Below, piece by piece: positions 1 to 10,540 of a stretch of DNA of 64,000 bases. The stretch is from assembly GCA_003427395.1 (NCBI GenBank), contig BFEA01000749.1, positions 181,579 through 245,578 of the forward strand. The letters run 5' to 3'. Within the stretch, counting starts at the first letter, position 1. Every line of letters begins with the position of its first letter. The position numbers were made by a program, and so were the translations under genes. The notes under the pieces are model-generated. The model did not search any database. It saw only the letters and a list, made by a program, of their open reading frames with translations, and was not told the origin of the DNA. The stretch is from Chara braunii. Its lineage: Eukaryota > Streptophyta > Charophyceae > Charales > Characeae.

Positions 1-309
1 ATGGGCTTGAGACATTGGATGGGGGTTATTTGTGTCTATATCGAAGACTTGGTGTTCACTACATTCCCATCTTTTCCCCTCTTCTTCGTTTGATTTCCCT
101 CCTCCTCATCTAAGTATGTTAGGAGGACTGGCGCCTTCCTCCTGTATGAGTGTCAGGCCTTTCACACCCTGCGATGATGATGGTGTATGCTTTATCTGCA
201 TTATGACATTGATTGGTCTGATCATTGGCACTTTAGCCTTTCGCCGCGCTATCCTGGGCTATGTGAGAAAGGTCGGATCCTGTTCTGGTCTGCACCATTA
301 CGCTATAGG
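1..309. other. No recognisable feature
   Basis: I see no protein family, RNA gene or repeat here. The only long open frame has no recognisable motif. Confidence 0.5.
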
Positions 310-1090
310 CACGTGTCACACAGGTGCACAGTAACACGTGCATGGTGATAATCACACAGTGACTGAAACACGGTGCACAGCCACCTACACAGTCACACAT
401 AGACTGTGACATAGAGTGACACAGGCACGGTGACACACAGCGCACAGTCACCTACACAGCCACACACATAGACTGTGGCATACGACACTCACACAGGCAC
501 GGTGACACAAAGCGCACAGTCACCCACACATTCACACACAGACTATGACATACAGTGACGTTGTGGCAATCACACAGATGAACAATGACACAGTGACCCA
601 GACAAACAATGACGCAGTCACACTGTTATGCAAATAACACATTCACACGGTCTCGCAGACACAGTCACAGTGATACGAACACTGTGACACACACACATAC
701 GCGGGGAAATACACAGACGCAGTGAAACACATACAGTAGGAAACACACACGAAACTGTGACATATACAGTGACGCTAACAAGATACATGAACACAGTGTC
801 GCATACAAAGTGATATAAGACACAGTCACAGTGACATACACACTGTGACACACGCGGTGACACACACGGCCACAGTAACACGAACACACAACAGACATAC
901 ACAGACATAATGAAATACATATATGCACGGTGAGGCACGTACACGGATTCTATGACAGACAATGACACACACAGGGCACCACCAGGTACACAGATGAACT
1001 GTCACATAGTTCACGGTGACACAGATACACGGATACACAGTCACGCAGTTACATACACAAGCGACACACAGTGATACACGCAAAGACACG
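310..1090. repeat. Degenerate CA/GT-rich minisatellite
   Basis: The stretch is built from variants of CACAGTGACACA and CACAGTCACC. The phrase GGCACGGTGACACA recurs at about 425 and 497, a local period near 72 bp. Minus-strand translations give low-complexity Val/Cys/Ser-rich peptides, which I treat as artefacts of the repeat. Confidence 0.85.
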
Positions 1091-1408
1091 CGAAGAGAGA
1101 ATGAGATACCGAGAAAGATAGTGTATGAGAAAGAGGGAGAGAAATAGCTGGACTTGAGCTCGATCTACTTCCTACATTGCTGAAGGTGGTGTCCTGCGAA
1201 TGAGGGAAACCTGTGAAGACGGGATCTAAATCTTAATCACAGATCATCATGTCTAAGTATCCGACATCATTGGTTCTACGTGATGCTCTCACAGTCGGTG
1301 TCTCGACTCTGAGCACCCTTATGGATTTGCAACGGACTGTTGGTCCGAAAGAGAGATTGTCCGACACGAACTAAAGCACTCACGGGGACAGGCACATAGT
1401 CACACATA
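1091..1408. other. No recognisable feature
   Basis: This is a spacer between two CA-rich tandem arrays. I see no coding or RNA signal in it. Confidence 0.5.
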
Positions 1409-1566
1409 AACAGTGGGACGCGGACCGTGGCATTCACAGTAGGACACAGACTGTGGCAATCACAGTAGGACACATACTGTGACGTACACAGTAGGACACA
1501 GACTATGATATACACAGTTGGACACAGACTGTGACATACACAATGGGACACAGACTGTGACTAACA
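1409..1566. repeat. 26-bp tandem repeat, about six units
   Basis: Units follow the pattern CAGTAGGACACAGACTGTGG plus six further bases. Most contain the small inverted repeat CACAG-A-CTGTG. About six diverged copies lie head to tail. The array resembles the CA-rich minisatellite upstream and may share its origin. Confidence 0.8.
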
Positions 1567-1952
1567 CAGCAATACACAAAGAGAGACACATACACAGAAA
1601 GGGAGAGAGAGAGAGAGAGATGAGGGTGGTGATGTATGGGCACGTACCTGGCCTAAGCAACAGTCTACGGGGACGACATCTTCATGTACTTCGGTGATTA
1701 CTGCTAACGTAAATAGGGTGCATCATTGTCGATTTATAGGTTGCTAGTAGTTGTGTGACAGTGGTCTGGGTGCTGAGCATGAAGTAGGGGAGAAGACTCA
1801 GGGTGCATGCGTTGGGATGGCGAAAGTATGCTCTCATAAGCAGTCCAGATTCAAAACTTGGGTTGTAGTTGGTGGAATATCAATGCATCTCTGCCTCCTG
1901 GGCAGTGATAAACTTCTGACTTGCCGTGGGTTTCATCCGAAGTTTACCAATG

Positions 1953-1953
<1 letters not shown>
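1567..1953. other. No recognisable feature
   Basis: Apart from a short GA run near 1605-1620, I see nothing that I can name. Confidence 0.5.

Positions 1954-2010
<57 letters not shown>
1954..2010. repeat. (ATT)n microsatellite
   Basis: This is a nearly perfect run of ATT/TTA triplets. Open frames across it translate to poly-Ile or poly-Leu and are not genes. Confidence 0.95.
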
Positions 2011-2270
2011 CAGTATTAAATTATTATTATTCGAAACAGCATGAGACAATAAGGGACTCAGGAATGAGAGAAATGCGAGAGTTAAAAAGTGGAAAAGCAA
2101 TATGGAACCTACATCCTTCATCCTCCTTCATTTTTCCCCTTGGTTGACCTCTCTGACATCTATCTTCTCAGCTACAAATGTCGGATGATGTATTCCTCTA
2201 AGACGAATCCTGAGTACTTGCTAAGGATTCAGATAAACGATTACGTAGATTGAATATGGCCAATGACAGG

Positions 2271-2331
2271 GCGATTGCGGGAGCTCTGCCGGAGTTCGGG
2301 CGGAACTCTGGAGGCAGGGAACCGTAAGGTA
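2271..2331 (+). repeat. Dispersed repeat, inverted partner at 10481-10540
   Basis: The reverse complement of this 60-bp stretch matches 10481-10540 at roughly 80% identity by eye, including the exact core GAGCTCTGCCGGA and the end CGATTGCGGGA. The partners are 8.2 kb apart in opposite orientation. They may be ends or internal parts of a transposon family; I cannot name it. Confidence 0.7.
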
Positions 2332-2352
2332 TGCGCGCGCTTTAAGCCTAAG

Positions 2353-2377
2353 CCCTAACCCCTAAACCCTAAACCCC
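2353..2377. repeat. Short telomere-like CCCTAAA run
   Basis: About three units of CCCTAAA (one as CCCCTAAA) occur in tandem. This matches the plant-type telomere repeat TTTAGGG on the other strand. It is far too short to be a chromosome end. It could be a scar of double-strand break repair, a telo-box-like motif, or chance. Confidence 0.6.
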
Positions 2378-2924
2378 AAATCCATAACCTTTAGGTTGCT
2401 ACCTATGACTATGTTAGTAACAATGGTATATGAGTCAAGGATCCTTCAGGGATAAACCCGAGGACAGATAGACAAACAATAATGCTTGAGTAAAGGAGGA
2501 AAAGCAGGATCTCTCTGGGAATGTCTAACTGATGTTGGTAAACATAGCGAGAACGAGAAGTGTCAAGTCACTGTCTCGCTACGTGGATGTTTCTTTTGAG
2601 ATGTGATGGACGGAGAAAGGGATGGACTTCTTGCAGTATTCCTCGCTTGTGGGTCACCTGACCAAAAGATAAAGAGTTGGGAACCGTAAGCGTGTTGTCG
2701 AGCTTGTGAATGATATGACCACCTTGAAATGATGGATTGCCTCAACCAACCTTATCCTATGACTAACCCATACCTATGTACTAAAAGATCCAGACTAACT
2801 CAGTTGAGGATCAGCCGGATGAATTTAAGACATGAGGTGCAAGTCTCGTGTGACTCACCTGCATGGTCCTAAAGAATTCCAGATGATCCAAGGCTGGGAC
2901 TGAGCGTCAACCGTAATACTATAT
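2378..2924. other. No recognisable feature
   Basis: I see no protein family or repeat between the telomere-like patch and the hairpin satellite. Confidence 0.5.
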
Positions 2925-4706
2925 ATACTAGGCGATAAGAGAAGCGAGGCTCTAAGAAGTCTGCCTTATCGCCATATTAACATAAATACTAGGTGGTAAG
3001 AGGAGTGAGACTCCGGGAAGTCTGCCTTACCACCATAATACTATATATTAGGCGATAAGAGAAGCAATGCTCTAAGAAGCCTGCCTTATCGCCATATTAA
3101 CATATATACTAGGGGGTAAGAGGAGCGAGGCTTCGAGAAGCCTGTCTTACCACCATAATACTATAATAGTAGGTGGTAAAAGGAGCGAGGCTCCGGGAAG
3201 CCTGCCTTACCACCGTAATACTATGTATTAGGCGATAAGAAAAGCGAGGCTCTAAGAAGTCTGCCTTATCGCCATATTAACTATAATACTAGGTGGTAAG
3301 AGGAGCAAGGCTCCGGGAAGTCTGCCTTACCACCGTAATACTATATATTAGGCGATAAGAGAAGCGAGGTTCTAAGAAGCCTGCCTTATCGCCATATTAA
3401 CTTATATAATAGGTGGTAANCACCGTAATACTATATATATTAGGCGATAAGAGAAGCGAGGCTCTAAGAAGCCTGTCTTATCGGTATATTAACATATATA
3501 CTAATGGTAAGAGGAGCGAGGCTCCGGGAAGCCTGCCTTATCACCGTAATACTATATATATTAGGCGATAAGAGAAGCGAGGCTCTAAGAAGNNNNNNNN
3601 NNNNNNNNNNNNNNNNNNNNNNNNNNNNNNNNNNNNNNNNNNNNNNNNNNNNNNNNNNNNNNNNNNNNNNNNNNNNNNNNNNNNNNNNNNNNNNNNNNNN
3701 NNNNNNNNNNNNNNNNNNNNNNNNNNNNNNNNNNNNNNNNNNNNNNNNNNNNNNNNNNNNNNNNNNNNNNNNNNNNNNNNNNNNNNNNNNNNNNNNNNNN
3801 NNNNNNNNNNNNNNNNNNNNNNNNNNNNNNNNNNNNNNNNNNNNNNNNNNNNNNNNNNNNNNNNNNNNNNNNNNNNNNNNNNNNNNNNNNNNNNNNNNNN
3901 NNNNNNNNNNNNNNNNNNNNNNNNNNNNNNNNNNNNNNNNNNNNNNNNNNNNNNNNNNNNNNNNNNNNNNNNNNNNNNNNNNNNNNNNNNNNNNNNNNNN
4001 NNNNNNNNNNNNNNNNNNNNNNNNNNNNNNNNNNNNNNNNNNNNNNNNNNNNNNNNNNNNNNNNNNNNNNNNNNNNNNNNNNNNNNNNNNNNNNNNNNNN
4101 NNNNNNNNNNNNNNNNNNNNNNNNNNNNNNNNNNNNNNNNNNNNNNNNNNNNNNNNNNNNNNNNNNNNNNNNNNNNNNNNNNNNNNNNNNNNNNNNNNNN
4201 NNNNNNNNNNNNNNNNNNNNNNNNNNNNNNNNNNNNNNNNNNNNNNNNNNNNNNNNNNNNNNNNNNNNNNNNNNNNNNNNNNNNNNNNNNNNNNNNNNNN
4301 NNNNNNNNNNNNNNNNNNNNNNNNNNNNNNNNNNNNNNNNNNNNNNNNNNNNNNNNNNNNNNNNNNNNNNNNNNNNNNNNNNNNNNNNNNNNNNNNNNNN
4401 NNNNNNNNNNNNNNNNNNNNNNNNNNNNNNNNNNNNNNNNNNNNNNNNNNNNNNNNNNNNNNNNNNNNNNNNNNNNNNNNNNNNNNNNNNNNNNNNNNNN
4501 NNNNNNNNNNNNNNNNNNNNNNNNNNNNNNNNATACTAATGGTAAGAGGAGCGAGGCTCCGGGAAGCCTGCCTTATCACCGTAATACTATATATATTAGG
4601 CGATAAGAGAAGCGAGGCTCTAAGAAGTCTGCCTTATCACCATATTAACATATATACTAGGTGGTAAGAGGAGCGAGGTTCCGTGAAGCCTGCCTTACCA
4701 CCATCT
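2925..4706. repeat. Satellite of alternating A/B hairpin units
   Basis: Two 43-bp hairpin units alternate every 59-62 bp, separated by AT-rich spacers such as ATATTAACATA and ATAATACTATATATTA. Unit A has outer stem GGCGATAAG/CTTATCGCC. Unit B has GGTGGTAAG/CTTACCACC. A second inner stem AGGCT/AGCCT encloses a 6-bp loop. A units start near 2931, 3051, 3231, 3351, 3443, 3565 and 4600; B units near 2992, 3112, 3172, 3292, 3412 (cut short at an N), 3506, 4540 and 4661. The two outer stems differ at two positions and both changes are paired. Unit B at 2992 also has inner stem AGACT/AGTCT, again paired. A 940-bp N gap interrupts the array, so its true length is unknown. I do not recognise the family. 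Confidence 0.93.
3593..4532. other. Assembly gap (N), 940 bp
   Basis: This is a run of N inside the hairpin satellite, with matching repeat on both sides. Apparent open frames across it are not real. Confidence 0.99.
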
Positions 4707-5879
4707 ACTCTCAAAGTCAGATACTAACAAAAGTTTGAGTGTATCCTGATCAATCTACCCCAGATATCTGCTACCATATAATTGATTACGTCCATTGCTA
4801 ACTTGCTAACATCTGGTTCTAGTAAGAATGGATAAGTGAGATCTTGCCCCGAGAGACTTATCACCCTTTGAAATTCTAATTTGATCTTTATCATGAGGTT
4901 CCTTTGTGAATTGAATGGGCGGTATTGCTTGTGATTGCTAGAGACATGGGGCTTGTAACTGACCTATTAAAAGGGAACTAAGTAGGACCGCTGGGGCGAA
5001 GGCGTTGGGAATGGACTCTGATCGTCGCCTGGACCGACCGGGCAACCGATTGATAGTTAGATAAAGGGGTAGAAGTTAGGCGATAGTCAACGATGAACAC
5101 CGAACTCTGGGTCACAAGTCTATAAGAAATCTTCTAGATCCCAACATCGGAGAGAAGACTTTAAGATTCTTTCGGATTGTCTCGTGTCTACAAGTTCATC
5201 ACTCTTGGAGAGGACTACGGAAGAAATTCGTACGAAACTGCAACTTATGTTATCATTGGATAACAGGTCGGTTGAACTCCGACTCAACTTCCACATGGCT
5301 TGATACCCATACCTAAGACAAGACCTAAGAAGGAAACGGATAGATCTTTCCCATGTATCTATGCCTAAATTGTCCAAATCACACTCGGAGGTCTTTGAAA
5401 ATGTGAAGGGCAGGGTAAAAAGAGTCGGGATTAGGAAGGAATGTTGTTTTCAAGGTTTTGGGGTGTGAGGGACTTGCCATGAATGGGTTAAAGGTTGACG
5501 CTTGTAACGCATTTTGTGTCTGCATCTGTATGCGTGTATATGTTTTCTTGCATCTGCACAGGTGTTGGGCATTGAACTGTCTTCTGAATTTGGGATCATC
5601 TGGGATATTCGAACAACGGAACACAGTAATCGTGAAAGTGAGGTCTACCGCTCATTCAGCTCCCATGACTTACATATATACTTATATATATATCTGTGAA
5701 TGAGACTGTAACCTGGTCGGAGCTTAGAAAGTCATTTGTCTATGATTCTTTTGAGAATGGGAGATAATAAAGGGGTTTGACTCTGGCTTTTCTCATAAGG
5801 TCAACAAAGGAGACATAGAGTCATTGTCATAGTTAACTAAGCGTGGAAGACTGTCCGGAAAAGTCGACCTGATTAGATA
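4707..5879. other. No recognisable feature
   Basis: An 85-codon minus-strand frame (5120-5377) and others nearby have no recognisable motif. I see no repeat. Confidence 0.5.
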
Positions 5880-7275
5880 GTCGGTCCGGGGAAGTAGCAC
5901 CTCGGGGCACGACATACGGGTCAGTCTTAAGGCATTCTACCGCGCGTATGCCTATGCTACGACAATCGAGAAAACGCCATCGGTTGGCTTACCTCTGCGA
6001 TTGCATATAAAAGCCTTCGCATGTGGGTCAGTAGCTCAGCAGGCATACGCCCACCTAAGGGATGGTGACAGCTCCCGCAGGTGGAGGTATGTTGTACCTC
6101 GCGGGATCCCTAACCTGTCGTAGGGAGTCGCGAGAGGTATAGCACGCACGCACGGTCAGAGTGATGTTTTCGTTGAGGTGACAAAAAGACTCCTGCGTGA
6201 CACGACCGTGAGGTCTGACACAAAAATTAATTCGCGTCTGGGTGTGGGACTGCCGCACTCGACAACGCATCCTACCAGTGAGGGGGCTAGCTGGTAGGAT
6301 GATAGTATGGCATAACAGCAGTAGAGATAGTGGCTCCGCTACAGTCAGTCTCGCCGGAGTGAGGCAAAGCGGATCGATGGGCCTTTTTCCGAATCGTTTC
6401 TGATTTTTTCATGAAGTTGTCATAGACATGTCTGAGTAACTCCAATAGTTCTGAGCTAAAGCCGGGTAATAGTCCCGGTATCTCAATTTTCCAAACTTCA
6501 TCCTTAGGCCAATTAAAGTCTTATAATAGTTCCTTGTCTCATTTTCTTGAAATTGTCTGATGAAGTTTTCTGAAGTTTTCTGAACGTACTCGTTATGGGA
6601 CGCTAGGCTTGGTTCCCAGCTCGTGCCAATTAATGAGGATATGGTCGTATCTATGGGACACTGGACCCGGTTGCCAGCAGGTGCTGCTCCCCACCAATAG
6701 ATGAAGCTTGTTTAAAAAAAAAAAAAAAAAAAAAAAAAGACAGACTAGTTCACCGTAGATGTGAACAGATAGCAGGGTAGAGGTATTACCGGCAATTGTG
6801 AGGTTCGTACGATGGCATCCATATAATGCCGCACTTCCTATTGGCCAGCGTTGTCAAGCGCATCGGTCCGGCACCACACCAGGGCAGCGCGGGACCCTCC
6901 CGGCGTCACGCAGGAGTTGGTTTAAATCCTTCGTCGCAAATATACATGTGGAGCTTCCGCAAGCCGCTCCGGCCTAGTGCGCCAGCCATACCTCTCGAGA
7001 GCCCCTACGACACGATAGGGTCTACGCGAGGCACAACTTACCTCCACCTTACGGGAGCTGTCACCTCCCTTCGGTGGGCGTATCCCCGCCGAGCTACCAG
7101 TCCACAGTATGAAGGCTAATCAGTTGCAATCGCAGAGGTAGATCAGCCAAGGGTGTTTCTCGTTCGTTGTAGCATAGGGGGCACGCGAGGTAATACACCT
7201 ATCGGGCCCGCACGCGAACCGGCATCTTCGGGGGCTGAGGTCCCAAGCGCGGTTCGTCGTCGGTCGACTAGGACG
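5880..7275. mobile_element. Foldback element, about 400-bp imperfect inverted arms
   Basis: The left arm (about 5880-6265) and right arm (about 6845-7275) are reverse complements with scattered changes and indels. Landmarks in the left arm are CGATGGCGTTTTCTCG (as complement), TGCAATCGCAGAGGTA (as complement) and GACAGCTCCCGCAGGTGGAG; all recur inverted in the right arm. The left arm carries TAGCTCAGCAGG (6029-6040), a perfect match to the tRNA/SINE A-box consensus. The right arm has GGTTTAAATCC, which resembles a B box. A perfect 10-bp stem ATCCTACCAG/CTGGTAGGAT lies at the inner end of the left arm (6269-6300). No open frame suggests a transposase. I infer a non-autonomous foldback transposon or a head-to-head pair of one retroposon. 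Confidence 0.75.
6305..6738 (+). mobile_element. Poly-A retroposon, family R1, in the foldback loop
   Basis: The stretch ends in about 25 A (6714-6738). Its start (about 6310-6390) resembles 45236-45320, and its end resembles 45930-45977: both share TATGGGAC, TGGACCCG and TGCTGCTCCCCAC. It contains the hairpin CCGGG-TAATAGT-CCCGG near 6462-6480. The 3' poly-A and lack of coding capacity suggest a SINE-like retroposon inserted in the loop of the foldback element. The exact 5' end is uncertain. Confidence 0.6.
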
Positions 7276-8639
7276 CATCCCACACACCACGCGCACACCA
7301 CTTAACGAACAAAAAAACAAAACACACACACACACACATAGGAAACAACACAACACAAATAACGCGACAACACTCCTAGCCCCTTAAGTAGTCATCCCAT
7401 AACTTTCCGATGCGGAAATCGGATAGGCGTCGCGTGCGAGACTTAGTATAAAACCGCGCGGACGCAGGGCCTACTCATATCGACTAGCAATGCAAACGTA
7501 CACAAGCAGTCGCAATGATGGCGTACCATGTAGTACCCATACTCATGCGGTCCTCGTTAATCTCGAGGGTCGCATTCGACACTCAAGTGTCGGCTGACAC
7601 GCGCCTTGAGGGTTAATCTCTCGACGCTGGACAACCGCCAAGCGCGGTTGAAGACCACACACCCTCTTCTGCACTCTGTGCAGAGTGGGTGGTACACAGG
7701 TTCATACATGTGGTGGCAGTTGTTTCTTACTGCCCTGGAGATGAGCCTCACTCCAGGCCTGGACAGAAGTCAAGGGGTTTGACTTTGACGGCTGTCACGG
7801 ACTACAACATCCAGCCATAAAATCTCTAAGAAGCAAAGGATAAAAGGGGATCTTCCTTTTCTCTCAAACACATAATCTGTTTAACCCTTACGCGCGGTCA
7901 CAATAGGCCGCACGAAACACTCAAGTCATATATATACACATATATATAAAGGGTTATTAATATAGGACGATCACTTCTCACAGTCACAGTGGGACTCCTC
8001 TCAGCCATGTATATATTTATGTGAGCGCAGGCAGTCAAATCCCAAGTCCGAATCACCAAGCATACCTGCAATCACATCAAAGATTCAACCAGAGTCCAAA
8101 CACTACACGGGGTCAACTTCAACCATTCTCTATGCTCATACTCCCTTGCTTTAGCCATACAAACCTCACTCTTATGCAACTCCCCAAAATAAATACTTAG
8201 TACTTCAGTTAAATGGCCATTCAATAAAGCCCGGGTGAAAACACAATGAAACAATTCAAACCACAGGGCTAAAGCCTTTAGGTTGAGTGGCAAGAGTGGA
8301 TCGGAGTTCAATCGCAAACTGACGAATCGGCAACCGACCTGTTATCAGTGATAACAGAAGATGATTCTCACGGGATCAAGCTGAATCTAGTCCTGAACTT
8401 GAATCAAACGACCAAGAGGACCTTTAACACATGACAGGTCAATGCCCCAGGTTAAACCTAAAAGTCCATGGAGAATAATCCCCATATCACGATCCCACTC
8501 AAGCATCCTAATTAACTAAGCCTAAACCTACTTCTAAACCAGTGCCCAAAGCAAAGGTAGACTAATGACAGAACCTCCCCTATTCAGGATGGATCGCCAG
8601 AATCGTCACCCGTCAAAATATAATTTATCTCTACTAAAC
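7276..8639. other. No recognisable feature
   Basis: A short CA run sits at about 7320-7339. Two or three minus-strand frames of 60-80 codons have no recognisable motif. The part from about 8000 may already belong to the retrotransposon-like sequence that follows. Confidence 0.45.
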
Positions 8640-9125
8640 AAAGAAAATTTCGGCAGCGCCTCCCGTAGGAAAAGTGTCTTTTCAGAATTTATATAAGTCC
8701 AAATATGAAAACAGAAATAATCTCTAACTCTGAAAAGTCAAATTTTGTCTAATTCCCTAAATTAGTAAAAATTTGGGCAACACTCCCTTTAGAAAGGGAG
8801 ACTTCCCACATGACAAGATTTAGCCAACTCCTTAGTTTTGCAGAAATTTTGGCAGCACTCCCTCTAGAAAAATGTTTTTCCAAAATTCATACACGGCTAA
8901 GTCCAGAATTTGAAAGTAACTTTGACTTCTCAAAGTCCAATTTTGTCTAACTCCCTGAATTAGCAAAAATTTGGGCAGCACTCCCTTTAGAAAGGAAAAG
9001 TTTCCAGATTTTTACTAGGTCAGATATAAAGAAAAGACAAGTTGAATTTTGACAAGTCAATAATTGACTAACTCCTTAGATTTGTAGAAATTTCGGCAGC
9101 GGTTCTCGTAGAGAGAGTAGCCTGC
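8640..9125. repeat. Degenerate tandem repeat with GGCAGC core
   Basis: The motif AAATTTGGGCAGCACTCCCT, with variants, recurs at about 8647, 8771, 8847, 8968 and 9089, mostly about 121-124 bp apart. Each copy is followed by TAGAAAG-type sequence and preceded by TAACTCCCTGAATTAG-type sequence. Repeats of this style are familiar from non-coding parts of plant LTR retrotransposons, but I cannot assign a lineage. Confidence 0.75.
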
Positions 9126-9379
9126 CAAGATTTATGCAAAGCTAAGTATAAAAAATTATCCCAAAAAATACGAGAAATGATCTAAGTAAAAAAAACTTAG
9201 CTCAGAAAATCCAGGAATTGAAACTAACTCCTATGGCTCTAGCACGTGGCAAGCGACTAAAGCAACTACCTATCAAACTGAAACTCAGACCAAGTAGTAA
9301 CCTTAGTCAACCACATGCAGGCCAAACCACAAAGGTAAGTACTCTCACCACCCCGAGTTTATCCAGGCAACAACATTTC

Positions 9380-10240
9380 ATGATCTTCCAAGGATTTAAC
9401 CCTTTATACCCTGCTTACATAAGGTATAAAGTTAGGTCACCCAAACTTATGGAATGCGCCTAACCTAGTCATTGAATATACGCAGACAGAGGTCACAACT
9501 GCTTCTCTCTTATTTGGGCACATGACTAGACCACTCTAGTTACCCTCGACTGTTTAAAGTATCCAAGTTGTATATACTTATCTTCACCTTTGTCTTCTAA
9601 GGCTGCATATGACTGAACTAACTTAAGTTCAGTCTGCCCCAGTTTACCACCAATTTTATTCTTAGTTATACTCTCTTCAAGTTGTGATACGGCTATAGTC
9701 AGACCACCTAAGCTTATAGAACAGTCTGATTAGCTCGTCCTTAAGTAAAATAATAATAGAGTATAGCTAAGTTATAGCCATTGGGTTCTAGCATGTGCGA
9801 GGCTTCGAGCCAGACCCCTGAACTTATAGAAGGATCTAACTCTCTGCCAGATTCGTTTCTATCTGATCCATCTTGTGTGTGGCATCAAGTCAGATCCCCT
9901 GAACTTACAGAAGGATCTGCCCCTTTGCCAAGGTTATTTCGTTAAAATAAAGAGCAGGAAGGGACTGAGTCACCCGAACTTACAAAACAGCTCGACCTCC
10001 TCGTTCAGAATCAAAAGAAACTTAGGAAAACCCAAGAAAAACAAGGCAACTCAAGGCACCAAAACTTATTGAGCGCCCAGAGTCCTTGAAAATCAGACAC
10101 AATCAGACCTTTCACAAGTCAGAGCAGTCAGACCACCCGAACTTACAGAACAGTCTGACCCTCAATGCAAGCCATAGCACTGGGTCTCCTCAAACTTATG
10201 GGAACCTCCCAGCCTTGATGACCCAACCAACCATCAAGCA
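9380..10240. repeat. Degenerate dispersed motif CCGAACTTACAGAACAGTCTGA-like
   Basis: At least seven copies of a roughly 22-bp motif (core CTGAACTTAYAGAA followed by GGATCTG or CAGTCTG) occur near 9437, 9704, 9816, 9897, 9969, 10134 and 10186. Spacing is irregular, 52-270 bp. With the preceding zone this probably forms untranslated sequence of one retrotransposon. I see no pol or gag similarity here. Confidence 0.7.
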
Positions 10241-10480
10241 AAACAAACCCATTATCCTGCCTTTCCCCCAGATGCAGTTCTTTTTAACAGTCTGAGTTCA
10301 CATAGTCAATAAAAGTTGAAACTGAAACTTGAACAAACATCCCTTTACTTAGTCTTATTCAGTGTCCTGAAAGTCAAACCAAAAATAGAGTAGGGTTGCA
10401 CAGCCTATATTCAATCAGCGATGCAATGGGTAATACAGATAGGGGTTGTAGTTCGGGTGTATAGAGGGGAGGCAATGGTT

Positions 10481-10540
10481 TACCTTTCAGTTCTCTGCCT
10501 CCATAACTCCTCCTGAGTTCCGGCAGAGCTCCCGCAATCG
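10481..10540 (-). repeat. Inverted partner of the repeat at 2271-2331
   Basis: This is about 80% identical by eye to the reverse complement of 2271-2331, with the identical end CCGGCAGAGCTCCCGCAATC. Confidence 0.7.

Noticed and set aside
618-1089. Minus-strand Val/Cys-rich frames that look membrane- or toxin-like
   Set aside because: They are translations of a CA-rich minisatellite with no conserved start or family motif.
3464-4667. Open frames of 370-390 codons on both strands
   Set aside because: They span 940 bp of N; the readable ends are satellite repeat.
2925-4706. CRISPR-like array or tRNA cluster from regular hairpins
   Set aside because: The 43-bp hairpins alternate between two types with AT-rich, similar spacers; there are no unique spacers and no tRNA boxes.
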